Shown: positions 41,075 through 50,269, counted from the stretch's first letter. The stretch: DNA of 64,000 bases from Pseudomonas sp. Choline-02u-1 (GCF_002836515.1 NZ_PJBC01000061.1:1-64000); one strand, 5' to 3'. Notes: generated by a model from the sequence alone, not told the origin. Made by a program: numbers and translations.

Positions 41075-42855
41075 TTACTTTAGAAATGGGTCTGGAGCTT
41101 TCCAAACTAGCCCTTTGAATTCTTCTGGAAGGTCTGCCAGCTCAGACTGACTCTTGCACTGAGGCTTACTCTTAGGTAGGAGGGTATACACCACACTCTC
41201 ATAGATCGGCTTCACTTGCTCAAAGGTTGGCGAGGGAATGCCCGCCCTGCGCAGGCGTGCTTTGATACTCCTGATAATTAGAGTCTGTTTATCTTTACTG
41301 ATCCATGTGTGGTGACCGTAATCATCGCCTGTGCGTTTATCTTTCGGCTGCTCGACGTAGGCAACCACTGGGCTGATTCTATTCGCCAAAGCGGGTATGG
41401 GCTGTGTCACCAACCTGCGCGTGGGGAAGTGAAGCTCAAGCTTTAGGAATATTCCCCGCAGGTATCTGTTCAGCCGCTGTCGGTCGGTACGGGCTTGTTC
41501 ACTGTCAGATGTCAGCATTGACTCAAAGGAATCAACGTTACTATCGCTAAGGGCAAATGCCCCGTCCAGACTGGCAAGCTCTTGCTTGATACGATCAATA
41601 TCAGCATTAGCAGTGGCAATAGCTTTCCGGGTGTCAGTGAGCAGGCCGACGTAAGTTTCAGCTTTGTCCTCGTCATCTTCAGCAGCGAATTTATTCTTCA
41701 AACCTTCTGCCTTGATTTCCAATCTGTTCAGTTTTGCAACGGCGACGGTTTCTTCTTTCTTCAGTGTCTTCAGCACATCTGAGCCAGCAGCAATGTAATC
41801 GCGGATTGCAGTCCAATGCTCAAATTTAAACAATACACGGCGAAGGAATTCTCCCCGGATCGACCTAATCTGATCGTCAACACAGCCGCCAGTCATCGAT
41901 GCTGTGCAGTAGTAAAATTCCTTACCGCTCCTGAGCATGAACCGTGTGCTGCCGCCACATTCAGCACACACCAGAAGATTGCGGAAAATGTTGAGGTTGG
42001 TGGCGTCCTGCCTGCCTGAAAACGGCTTTCTACTCTTGAGGATTGTCTGTACTTGTTCAAACGTAGCTGGAGGGATTACCTGAGGGTAGTAATGTTCCAC
42101 CAGTTGCCCGGTGGGGACATTTTTCCCGTGCTCCTTGCTCCGCTCCACCGGGGAGTGCTCGCCTAGCAGACGCCGGTTGCGTAACAGGTATTGAATCTGG
42201 TGGGTCTTATAGCTGGTGCCAAATTTAGTGTTGAGCGTCTTCCTGTTTCTGCCACTCCATAGGTCTGAGCGAGAGAAAACATGGTTTCAATGTGTAGGCA
42301 AATATCATCGAGCTGGCACCACACCCCATCCTTCACTGCTAGCCATTGGGGACATTTCTCTGTGGCGATCTTTCCTTCCCCCATCGCTTTGTGTTTAGCC
42401 CGCCACGACGCCTTCGACATATCCGATTTGCGTAAGCTTTCCGAGTGAGCCCTTTCAAACTGGACAATGGCCCGGATGAAGCTGTTGCTGGTGAGATCGT
42501 CATAAACTGTATCTTCGTCCAACACGGCAATCTTGATACCGGATCGGATCAGGTCAGAAAATATCTCTATAGATGCATCCAGTACCTGACGTGAAAGCCG
42601 ATCCCAGTTCTCAATTAGAAGGTAGCTGCCGCGTGGAATCTCCCCATCACGCACCCTCTGAAGAAATCCCGAAAGCTGACCTTTCTTTGCATTCGCACCA
42701 CGGAAGCTACTGATGCCATGATCCTCAAGTCTGGTATCAACCGTGAGGTTGTGCCTAATAACAAAGGATTCAATGCGCTCAGATTGGCGAACGACTGAAT
42801 TACCATCCGCCTGTTTCTGGCTGGAAAAGCGAACGTATGGAAAGCATAGAGGCAT
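41075..42855 (-). pseudogene. Large serine recombinase (integrase) of the element, frameshifted
   Basis: Two frames together make one large serine recombinase of about 593 residues. The N-terminal frame (42855 to 42163) has the catalytic domain with Ser11 in PYVRFSSQKQADGNSVVRQ and LLIENWDRLSRQ. The C-terminal frame (to 41075) has the recombinase domain tail, a zinc ribbon (CAECGGSTRF, YYCTASMTGGC) and a coiled coil. The reading frame changes near 42242: without a shift the first frame ends at a stop at 42163. Reading -1 there gives the continuous KTLNTKFGTSYKTHQIQYLL family sequence. There is no slippery heptamer, so a one-base deletion (or sequencing error) is likely. The start lies 44 bp from the attR crossover, the usual place for an integrase. 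Confidence 0.88.
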
Positions 42856-42874
42856 GGTGGCAAGCTCAGTAACC

Positions 42875-42902
42875 TATCGGTACGTATAAGCTAGCACAGC
42901 TG
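42875..42902. other. attR, right attachment site
   Basis: The element arm tatcggtacg (42875-42884) is followed after 14 bp by GCTG (42899-42902). The host gene resumes with tgcatttattgc (Cys-Ile-Tyr-Cys). The crossover dinucleotide is inferred to be TG at 42901-42902 because the dyad between the two arms centres there in the joined attP. Confidence 0.82.
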
Positions 42903-43731
42903 CATTTATTGCTACGCACGCCCCAGTCACGCCTATTGGGACATGTCGCCGGGCCTCGACTTCGAAACCCGGCTGATTGCCAAGACCAACGCCGCCCTGG
43001 TTCTTGAAGAACAGCTGAGCAAACCAGGCTATCAATGCGCGCCGATCAATCTGGGCTCCAACACCGACCCGTATCAGCCAATCGAGCGGGAATACAAAAT
43101 CACCCGCCAGACCCTGAAAGTGCTGCTGCGCTATCGACACCCGGTAACCATCGTCACCAAAGGCTCGCTGATTCTGCGCGATCTCGATTTGCTCACCGAA
43201 CTGGCGCAGCAACGGCTGGTGTCGGTGATGATCAGCCTGACCACCCTGGACGACGAACTGAAACGCATCCTCGAACCGCGCGCCGCTGCGCCCAAGGCGC
43301 GCCTGCGCGCAATCCGGGTGATGCGCGAAGCAGGCATTGCGGTCGGCGTGCTGTGTTCGCCGATGATTCCGATGATCAATGACAACGAGATCGAAAGCCT
43401 GCTCACCGAAGCCCACGCCGCCGGTGCGCAAAGCGCCGCATACATGATGCTGCGCCTGCCGCTGGAAGTCGCGCCGCTGTTCGAGGAGTGGTTGCAGGCG
43501 CACTATCCGCAACGCGCCGCGCATGTGCTGAGCCTGATTCGTCAGAGTCGCGGCGGCGAACTCTACGACAGCCGTTTCGGTGCGCGTATGCGCGGTGAAG
43601 GACCGTTTGCCGAACTGCTCGCACAAAGATTCGCCAAGACCATCAAAAAGCTTGGTCTGAACAAACGCGAGGGCTATAACCTCGACTGCACGGCCTTCTG
43701 TCCGCCGGGTCGCCAGATGTCGTTGATTTAG
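42901..43731 (+). pseudogene. 3' part of PA0069-type radical SAM gene
   Basis: Host codons 77-352 of the interrupted gene: Cys77-Ile-Tyr-Cys80, then ARPSHAYWDMSPGLDFETRL, INLGSNTDPYQPIEREY and a normal C-terminus (LDCTAFCPPGRQMSLI). Cys77 and Cys80 of the iron-sulfur motif are here and Cys73 is 10.3 kb away. An ATG at 42943 could start a truncated product without any cluster cysteines, which would be inactive as a radical SAM enzyme. No ribosome site is evident before it. The full family protein is a DNA-photoproduct-lyase-like radical SAM enzyme of unknown substrate. Confidence 0.92.
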
Positions 43732-43968
43732 CGACAATTGGCTTTGGGTTGACGGGTTGGACTCCTTCCGCCGAAACACGCCAGTCACGTTTTTTGTGAC
43801 CTGGAACACACGTTCTAGAGCGTTTCATTCAGTTTCAATTAAGTTTCGGCGGCTACCTTGTTCATCGAGTGACTGACGGGTCGGGATGACCCGGATGGTT
43901 TAAACAGCCACTGGCTTCATACCGGAATACCGGGGAAGACTCCCTGAATCCGCACAAGAGGATGAATC

Positions 43969-44697
43969 ATGAGTGACAAGGATAAACAGTCGTTGGCTGC
44001 CTCGGCGCAAAGCCCTGAAGCGGAATCCGCCGATGCAGCACTGCGACAGATCGTTGATGGCTTTTTACGTTTTCATCATGACGTTTTTCCGCAGCAGGAA
44101 GAACTGTTCAAGAAGCTCGCCACCGCCCAGGCGCCCAAGGCGATGTTCATCACCTGCGCCGACTCGCGCATCGTTCCCGAGCTGATCACCCAGAGCTCGC
44201 CAGGCGATCTGTTCGTCACCCGTAACGTCGGCAACGTGGTTCCGCCGTACGGCCAGATGAACGGCGGCGTTTCCACCGCTATCGAGTACGCGGTACTGGC
44301 GCTGGGCGTGCAGCACATCATCATTTGCGGCCACTCCGATTGCGGCGCCATGCGGGCGGTACTCAACCCCGACAGCCTGGAAAAAATGCCGACGGTCAAA
44401 GCCTGGCTGCGCCACGCCGAAGTCGCGAAAACCATGGTGCACGACAACTGTAACTGCACCGACGAAAAAGAAAGCATGCCGATCCTCACCGAGGAAAACG
44501 TCATCGCCCAATTGCAGCACTTGCGTACCCATCCTTCGGTAGCCTCGCGCATGGCGAACGGTCATCTGTTCATCCATGGCTGGGTCTACAACATCGAAAC
44601 CAGCGAAATCAAAGCTTACGACGCGGACCAGGGTCGTTTCCTGCCTCTCGACGGCAGCCATCCGATTCCTGTGGCGACGCCCAAAGCGCGCTTCTAA
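43969..44697 (+). CDS. Beta-class carbonic anhydrase
   Basis: Protein of 242 residues. Zinc ligands are visible at Cys63 (FITCADSRIVPEL), His122 and Cys125 (IICGHSDCGAMR), with the Asp65-Arg67 pair typical of beta enzymes. It interconverts CO2 and bicarbonate in the cytoplasm. GAGGA lies 8 bp upstream. It precedes a SulP transporter by 90 bp, matching PA0102-PA0103 of P. aeruginosa. The pair probably supplies or balances bicarbonate. Confidence 0.95.
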   Translation: MSDKDKQSLAASAQSPEAESADAALRQIVDGFLRFHHDVFPQQEELFKKLATAQAPKAMFITCADSRIVPELITQSSPGDLFVTRNVGNVVPPYGQMNGGVSTAIEYAVLALGVQHIIICGHSDCGAMRAVLNPDSLEKMPTVKAWLRHAEVAKTMVHDNCNCTDEKESMPILTEENVIAQLQHLRTHPSVASRMANGHLFIHGWVYNIETSEIKAYDADQGRFLPLDGSHPIPVATPKARF

Positions 44698-44787
44698 ATC
44701 TTCCCAACAATCTGTGTGGTATGACGCCGGCCGCTGATTCAGCGGCCCGGCCTCGCCACGCCTGAAGAAAACTTCGGGAGAATCGCC

Positions 44788-46314
44788 ATGCGTGCGGCTC
44801 AATTGAAAGCTGTGTTGCCACGGGAGCTGCTCGCTTCCGTGGTTGTGTTTCTGGTCGCCCTGCCGCTGTGCATGGGCATCGCGATTGCGTCAGGGCTGCC
44901 GCCGGCCAAGGGTCTGATCACCGGGATCATCGGCGGTCTGGTGGTCGGTTGGCTGGCGGGTTCGCCGTTGCAGGTCAGCGGGCCGGCGGCGGGGCTTGCG
45001 GTGTTGGTGTTCGAACTGGTGCGCCAGCACGGCATCGAGATGCTCGGGCCGATTCTGCTGCTCGCCGGATTTCTGCAACTGGTCGCCGGGCGCCTGAAGC
45101 TTGGCTGCTGGTTCCGCGTCACGGCGCCAGCGGTGGTCTACGGCATGCTCGCGGGCATCGGCGTGTTGATTGTGCTTTCGCAAATCCATGTGATGCTCGA
45201 TGCCAAGCCGCAACCCTCCGGGCTCGACAACCTCACGGCATTTCCGTCGGCCGTGGCGCAAGCCTTGCCGTCGTTCGGCTGGCAGGCGGGTCTGCTCGGG
45301 TTGTCGACAATTGCGGTGATGTGGCTGTGGGAAAAATTCCGTCCACATTCGCTGCGTTTCGTTCCCGGTGCGTTGCTGGGTGTCGGTCTGGCAACAGCCG
45401 CGAGTCTGCTGCTGGCATTGCAGGTCAAGCGTGTTGAAGTGCCGGCGAATCTGGCCGAAGCGATCGATTGGCTCAAGCCTGCCGACCTGATGAGCCTGGC
45501 CGACCCGACGCTGCTGATTGCCGCGTTCGCCGTAGCGTTCATTGCCAGTGCCGAAACCCTGTTGTCGGCGGCAGCGGTGGATCGCATGCACAGCGGTGTG
45601 CGTTCGGACTTCGACCGTGAACTGTCGGCGCAAGGTGTCGGCAACATGCTCTGCGGCCTGGTCGGCGCGCTGCCGATGACCGGGGTGATCGTGCGCAGTT
45701 CGGCCAACGTTCAGGCTGGTGCGACCACACGCTACTCGACGATTTTCCATGGCCTGTGGCTGCTGGCGTTCGTGCTGTTGCTATCGAGCGTGCTGCAAAG
45801 CATCCCGGTGGCGAGCCTGGCGGGCGTGCTGGTGTATACCGGTTTCAAACTGGTCGACCTCAAAGCCTTTCGTGGCCTGGGTCGATACGGGCGGATGCCG
45901 ATGTTCACCTACGCTGCCACAGCGCTGGCGATCATCTTCACTGATCTGTTAACCGGCGTGCTGATCGGTTTCGGCCTGACCATGTTGAAGCTGGCACTCA
46001 AGGCTTCGCGCCTGAAAATCAGCCTGATCGACCTGCCGCAGGAAGGCGAGATGGAATTGCGTCTGGTCGGTGCGGCAACCTTCCTCAAAGTACCGGCGCT
46101 GACCCAGGTGCTGGGCAGCATTCCTCACGGCACGACGGTGCATGTGCCGCTCAACAACCTGAGCTACATCGACCACTCGTGTCTGGAACTGCTGGAAGAA
46201 TGGGGCCGGGCGAATGCGGCGAAGGGTTCGAAGCTGTTGATCGAGTCGCGCGGATTGAAGCGCAGGCTGGAAGGCCGGGTGCGAACCAATACCGGGATTG
46301 GTGCGGCGGGTTGA
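44788..46314 (+). CDS. SulP family anion transporter with C-terminal STAS domain
   Basis: Protein of 508 residues. About ten to twelve membrane helices (LLASVVVFLVALPLCMGIAI, GLITGIIGGLVVGWLAGSPL) carry the SulP signature (VSGPAAGLAVLVFELV). The C-terminal 90 residues form a STAS-like domain (TTVHVPLNNLSYIDHSCLEL). Although SulP proteins are often called sulfate permeases, its position directly after a carbonic anhydrase suggests bicarbonate transport. It resides in the inner membrane. Confidence 0.88.
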   Translation: MRAAQLKAVLPRELLASVVVFLVALPLCMGIAIASGLPPAKGLITGIIGGLVVGWLAGSPLQVSGPAAGLAVLVFELVRQHGIEMLGPILLLAGFLQLVAGRLKLGCWFRVTAPAVVYGMLAGIGVLIVLSQIHVMLDAKPQPSGLDNLTAFPSAVAQALPSFGWQAGLLGLSTIAVMWLWEKFRPHSLRFVPGALLGVGLATAASLLLALQVKRVEVPANLAEAIDWLKPADLMSLADPTLLIAAFAVAFIASAETLLSAAAVDRMHSGVRSDFDRELSAQGVGNMLCGLVGALPMTGVIVRSSANVQAGATTRYSTIFHGLWLLAFVLLLSSVLQSIPVASLAGVLVYTGFKLVDLKAFRGLGRYGRMPMFTYAATALAIIFTDLLTGVLIGFGLTMLKLALKASRLKISLIDLPQEGEMELRLVGAATFLKVPALTQVLGSIPHGTTVHVPLNNLSYIDHSCLELLEEWGRANAAKGSKLLIESRGLKRRLEGRVRTNTGIGAAG

Positions 46315-46339
46315 ATCTGCGGGTTGAACTCGCCCCCCT

Positions 46340-46423
46340 GTAGGAGCTGCCGCAGGCTGCGAACTTTTGATCTTGATTTTGAAAAACAACATCAAAAGAT
46401 CGCAGCCTGCGGCAGCTCCTACA
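46340..46423. repeat. Intergenic inverted repeat of the 'aggagctgc...gatcttttg' type, regular copy
   Basis: Arms tgtaggagctgccgcaggct and agcctgcggcagctcctaca are exact complements and the pairing continues through gcga-ctttt-gat towards an A/T-rich centre. It shares the same words with the copy at 16842. It lies between convergent genes and may also end transcription. Confidence 0.88.
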
Positions 46424-46439
46424 TTGAACTGTGTATGAC

Positions 46440-47090
46440 TCAGGCAGCAGGCTGATCCAGCTCAAGCCCCACACCCAACCGGCGGCTCATGCACGGCCAG
46501 CGTTTCCACGCCGCGCCGGTGTCCGGGCTGCTGAGTTTGTCACGGTAGGCTTCCACCGACTCCAGGGCAAAGCTCTCGTCGTTGAGCATCTCGTCGATCG
46601 CGTGATGCACCGCTTCGTCCAGTTGGTTGGCGAATGCCTCACCGATCAATTGATGAGCAATCAAATTGGCGACCGTCATGTCCAGGGGGATCAGTGGCTG
46701 GCCGAAATGCTTGATGTACAGGTCGTTGACCTCTTCGACAAAACGGTGCGCCAGATAGGCCTCGTCGAGCAGGCTGTCCAGGCCGACATGCCCGGCCATG
46801 ATGGCCGGCGGCTGGAGGAAATACTGCTCGGCGATTTTCAGCACCGGTTTGATCTGCGATTCGATTCCCGCTTCCCTGGCGACTTCATTGGCTGCGTCCA
46901 GCAGGTCGGGTACTTCATCGATGTAGGCGGCGACAAAACGCGTCAGCACGCCGTTGGCGTCGGCTTCCGGCAACTGGATCGCCGGGTGCAGGTGAGGCAG
47001 CTTGCTTTCCAGCTGACGGGTCAGCAGGCCGGTGTCTTTTTCGTGTTGTTGGGCTTTTTGGATCTGCTCGCGCAATGCGGCGGTGTTCAT
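46440..47090 (-). CDS. Hypothetical protein (PA0104-like)
   Basis: Protein of 216 residues, start MNTAALREQIQKAQQHEKDT with GGAG upstream; the frame is open 25 codons more without support. Soluble and helical, no signal peptide, no motif I can name (LYIKHFGQPLIPLDMTVANL, DEAVHHAIDEMLNDESFALE). It lies between the SulP transporter and the cox cluster, the same place as PA0104 in P. aeruginosa. Function unknown. Confidence 0.72.
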   Translation of the reverse strand: MNTAALREQIQKAQQHEKDTGLLTRQLESKLPHLHPAIQLPEADANGVLTRFVAAYIDEVPDLLDAANEVAREAGIESQIKPVLKIAEQYFLQPPAIMAGHVGLDSLLDEAYLAHRFVEEVNDLYIKHFGQPLIPLDMTVANLIAHQLIGEAFANQLDEAVHHAIDEMLNDESFALESVEAYRDKLSSPDTGAAWKRWPCMSRRLGVGLELDQPAA

Positions 47091-47460
47091 GAAAACTCCA
47101 GGAAACAAGGCAATGAAATAGGGAAGACATAACTTAGCTGGCTTACGAAAAACGCTAAGACGCATTTGTCATAATTATTTCATCCTTGATGCAGCTGCGT
47201 TATATCCATTTGCCACCACTCGTCTGCATCCTTCTCCATTCGGGCACTTGAACGCAAGCGGCGGTTGTTTCAGCTCATTTACGTGCGCGGGTTGCAATTC
47301 CCGGACGCTGTCTATACTCGCCAATGAATGGAGTTAGCTGATGACGCCCGACTGCACCCGCAGCAAGGCCCGGCGATTCAAGTTCGTAGTCTGATGCAGC
47401 CGCTCCCTTGCCGCAGGCGATACGCCGGCGGGATAACAAGAACGATAAGGGGAACCCGCA
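47091..47460. promoter_or_regulatory. Divergent upstream region of the cox cluster
   Basis: 370 bp with no convincing gene. It must contain the promoter of coxB and that of the leftward hypothetical gene. A ribosome site AAGGGGAA lies 8 bp before coxB. No clear operator was found; in P. aeruginosa the aa3 oxidase genes respond to starvation and sigma-S (established knowledge). Confidence 0.55.
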
Positions 47461-48588
47461 ATGATGCGACATCCACATGTCTGGATGGGCCTCCTGTTGT
47501 GGTCGATATTCAGCCAGGCCAACGCCGCCTGGACAGTGAATATGGCGCCTGGAGCGACTGAAATCAGTCACGCAGTATTCGACCTGCACATGACCATTTT
47601 CTGGATTTGTGTGGTGATCGGGGTCATCGTCTTCGGCGCCATGTTCTGGTCGATGATGGTACACCGCCGCTCCACCGGCCAGGTCGCGGCGAAATTCCAT
47701 GAAAGCACCGGCGTCGAGATCATGTGGACTGTCGTGCCGCTGCTGATTCTGGTGGCCATGGCCGTTCCCGCCACCGCGACGCTGATCAAGATGTACGACA
47801 CCAGCGAGCCGGACATCGATATCCAGGTCACCGGTTATCAGTGGAAGTGGCACTACAAATATCTGGGCCAGGATGTCGAATTCTTCAGCAATCTGGCCAC
47901 CCCCGCCGAGCAGATCCACAACAAGCAAGCCAAGGGCGAGCATTACTTGCTCGAAGTCGACAAGCCGCTGGTGCTGCCGGTCGGCGCCAAGGTGCGCTTC
48001 CTCGTCACCTCCGCCGACGTTATTCACTCATGGTGGGTGCCGGCGTTTGCGGTCAAGCGCGATGCGATTCCCGGGTTCGTCAACGAAGCCTGGACCCGTA
48101 TCGACAAGCCCGGGCTGTACCGCGGCCAATGCGCCGAATTGTGCGGCAAGGACCACGGCTTCATGCCGATCGTGGTCGAGGTCAAGGAGCAGGCCGACTA
48201 CGAAAAATGGCTCGCCGAGCGCAAGGCCGAAGCCGCGCAGCTCAAAGAGCTGACCAGCAAGGAATGGACTCTCGACGAACTCAAGGAGCGCGGCGACAAG
48301 GTCTACCACACCACTTGCGTGGCTTGTCACCAGGCCGAAGGCCAGGGCCTGCCGCCGATGTTCCCGGCGCTCAAGGGCTCGAAAATCGCCACCGGACCGA
48401 TCAAGGATCACCTGGGCATCGTCTTCCACGGCAAACCCGGCACCGCCATGGCGGCGTTCGGCAAGCAGCTGTCGGAAGTCGACATCGCGGCGGTCGTGAC
48501 TTACGAACGTAACGCCTGGGGCAACAACAAGGGCGACATGGTCACGCCTAAAGAAGTACTGGAGCTGAAACAGGCGGAAAGCCAATGA
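47461..48588 (+). CDS. coxB: Cytochrome c oxidase subunit II with fused cytochrome c domain
   Basis: Protein of 375 residues. Signal peptide (HPHVWMGLLLWSIFSQANA), two membrane helices, then the CuA domain with its ligands (SADVIHSWWVPAFAVK and YRGQCAELCGKDHGFMPIVV). A C-terminal haem c domain carries one CxxCH (TTCVACHQAEGQGLPP) and a distal Met region. The fusion marks a caa3-type oxidase. It receives electrons from cytochrome c at the periplasmic face. First gene of the cox cluster; coxA follows after 82 bp. Confidence 0.96.
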   Translation: MMRHPHVWMGLLLWSIFSQANAAWTVNMAPGATEISHAVFDLHMTIFWICVVIGVIVFGAMFWSMMVHRRSTGQVAAKFHESTGVEIMWTVVPLLILVAMAVPATATLIKMYDTSEPDIDIQVTGYQWKWHYKYLGQDVEFFSNLATPAEQIHNKQAKGEHYLLEVDKPLVLPVGAKVRFLVTSADVIHSWWVPAFAVKRDAIPGFVNEAWTRIDKPGLYRGQCAELCGKDHGFMPIVVEVKEQADYEKWLAERKAEAAQLKELTSKEWTLDELKERGDKVYHTTCVACHQAEGQGLPPMFPALKGSKIATGPIKDHLGIVFHGKPGTAMAAFGKQLSEVDIAAVVTYERNAWGNNKGDMVTPKEVLELKQAESQ

Positions 48589-48670
48589 GCCGGTCAATTG
48601 CGTACTCCGTGAACCGGTCGGGGCCGCACGCCCCGGCCTGCCCCGTCCACTTTCGTGAAGGAGACCGGCC

Positions 48671-50257
48671 ATGAGCGCTGTCATCGATGACCACGGTCAT
48701 GCCGACCACGCCCACGGCCCCGCCAAAGGCCTGATGCGCTGGGTGCTGACCACCAACCACAAAGACATCGGCACGCTGTACTTGTGGTTCGCGTTCTGCA
48801 TGTTCCTGCTCGGCGGCTCGTTCGCCATGGTCATTCGTGCCGAGCTGTTCCAGCCCGGCCTGCAGATCGTCCAGCCGGAATTCTTCAACCAGATGACCAC
48901 CATGCATGGCCTGGTGATGGTCTTCGGTGCGGTGATGCCAGCATTCGTCGGCCTCGCCAACTGGATGATCCCGCTGATGATCGGCGCGCCGGACATGGCC
49001 CTGCCGCGGATGAACAACTTCAGTTTCTGGCTGTTGCCGGCGGCTTTTCTGCTGCTGGTATCGACGCTGTTCACCCCGGGCGGCGGGCCGAATTTCGGCT
49101 GGACCTTCTACGCGCCGCTATCGACGACCTACGCACCGGAAAGCGTGACGTTCTTCATCTTCGCCATTCACTTGATGGGCATCAGCTCGATCATGGGCGC
49201 GATCAACGTGGTCGCGACCATCCTTAACCTGCGCGCCCCCGGCATGACTCTGATGAAAATGCCGCTGTTCGTCTGGACCTGGCTGATCACCGCGTTCCTG
49301 CTCATCGCGGTGATGCCGGTGCTGGCCGGATGCGTGACGATGATGCTGATGGACATTCACTTCGGCACCAGTTTCTTCAGCGCTGCCGGCGGTGGTGACC
49401 CGGTGCTGTTTCAGCATGTGTTCTGGTTCTTCGGCCACCCCGAGGTGTACATCATGATCCTGCCGGCGTTCGGCGCGGTCAGCCAGATCATCCCGACCTT
49501 CGCGCGCAAGCCGCTGTTCGGCTACACCTCGATGGTTTACGCCACGGCGAGCATCGCGTTTCTGTCGTTTATCGTCTGGGCGCACCACATGTTTGTGGTC
49601 GGCATTCCGCTGGTGGGCGAATTGTTCTTCATGTACGCGACCATGCTGATCGCCGTGCCGACCGGGGTGAAAGTCTTCAACTGGGCCAGCACCATGTGGC
49701 AGGGCTCGATGACCTTCGAGACACCGATGCTGTTTGCCGTGGCGTTCGTGATCCTGTTTTCCATCGGCGGCTTCTCCGGGCTGATGCTGGCGATTGCCCC
49801 GGCGGACTTCCAGTATCAGGACACCTACTTCGTGGTCGCGCACTTCCACTACGTACTGGTGCCCGGGGCAATCTTCGGCATTTTCGCCTCGGCTTATTAC
49901 TGGCTGCCGAAGTGGACCGGGCACATGTACGACGAAACCCTCGGCAAGCTGCATTTCTGGCTGTCGTTTGTCGGCATGAACCTGACCTTCTTCCCGATGC
50001 ACTTCGTGGGTCTTGCGGGCATGCCGCGACGCATTCCGGACTACAACCTGCAATTCGCCGATTTCAACATGGTCTCGTCGATCGGCGCGTTCATGTTTGG
50101 CGCCACGCAGATCTTCTTCCTCTTCATCGTCATCAAGACCATCCGTGGCGGCGCGCCGGCCCCGGCGAAACCGTGGGATGGCGCCGAAGGCCTGGAGTGG
50201 AGCGTGCCGTCACCGGCGCCGTATCACACCTTTACCACGCCGCCGGAAGTGAAATGA
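48671..50257 (+). CDS. coxA: Cytochrome c oxidase subunit I
   Basis: Protein of 528 residues with twelve membrane helices. Haem and CuB ligands are visible: MTTMHGLVMVF, WFFGHPEVYIM (His-Tyr cross-link pair), WAHHMFVVG and FVVAHFHYVL. The K-channel region is AVPTGVKVFNW. It reduces oxygen to water and pumps protons. AAGGAGA lies upstream of the ATG. A REP pair separates it from ctaG. Confidence 0.97.
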   Translation: MSAVIDDHGHADHAHGPAKGLMRWVLTTNHKDIGTLYLWFAFCMFLLGGSFAMVIRAELFQPGLQIVQPEFFNQMTTMHGLVMVFGAVMPAFVGLANWMIPLMIGAPDMALPRMNNFSFWLLPAAFLLLVSTLFTPGGGPNFGWTFYAPLSTTYAPESVTFFIFAIHLMGISSIMGAINVVATILNLRAPGMTLMKMPLFVWTWLITAFLLIAVMPVLAGCVTMMLMDIHFGTSFFSAAGGGDPVLFQHVFWFFGHPEVYIMILPAFGAVSQIIPTFARKPLFGYTSMVYATASIAFLSFIVWAHHMFVVGIPLVGELFFMYATMLIAVPTGVKVFNWASTMWQGSMTFETPMLFAVAFVILFSIGGFSGLMLAIAPADFQYQDTYFVVAHFHYVLVPGAIFGIFASAYYWLPKWTGHMYDETLGKLHFWLSFVGMNLTFFPMHFVGLAGMPRRIPDYNLQFADFNMVSSIGAFMFGATQIFFLFIVIKTIRGGAPAPAKPWDGAEGLEWSVPSPAPYHTFTTPPEVK

Positions 50258-50269
50258 AACGCCTGGCTT

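Larger units (their letters stand above)
32606..42902. mobile_element. 10.3-kb serine-integrase integrative element inserted in a radical SAM gene
   Basis: Bounded by GCTG at 32606-32609 and 42899-42902, the only host/element overlap. Joining host sequence across it restores an uninterrupted 352-codon radical SAM gene. The element carries a large serine integrase at its right end reading inwards (frameshifted), a small serine recombinase, an Xre-type regulator, exported and membrane proteins and a leftward array of small genes. It lacks recognisable phage structural, plasmid replication, transfer or transposase genes. Base composition is clearly more AT-rich than both flanks from about 34.4 to 41 kb, a sign of horizontal transfer. 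Confidence 0.9.

Noticed and set aside
42163..42300. Programmed ribosomal frameshift in the large integrase
   Set aside because: The sequence at the frame change (gcagaaacaggaag) is not a slippery heptamer and no strong downstream structure is obvious, so a one-base deletion or sequencing error is the simpler reading.
32606..42902. Complete prophage or conjugative element
   Set aside because: No capsid, terminase, tail, lysis, relaxase, type IV secretion or replication initiator protein was recognised among the element's genes.
42943..43731. Intact independent gene starting at 42943
   Set aside because: It lacks all cluster cysteines, has no ribosome site, and its frame continues upstream to the element border with conserved family residues. 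It is the 3' part of the interrupted gene.
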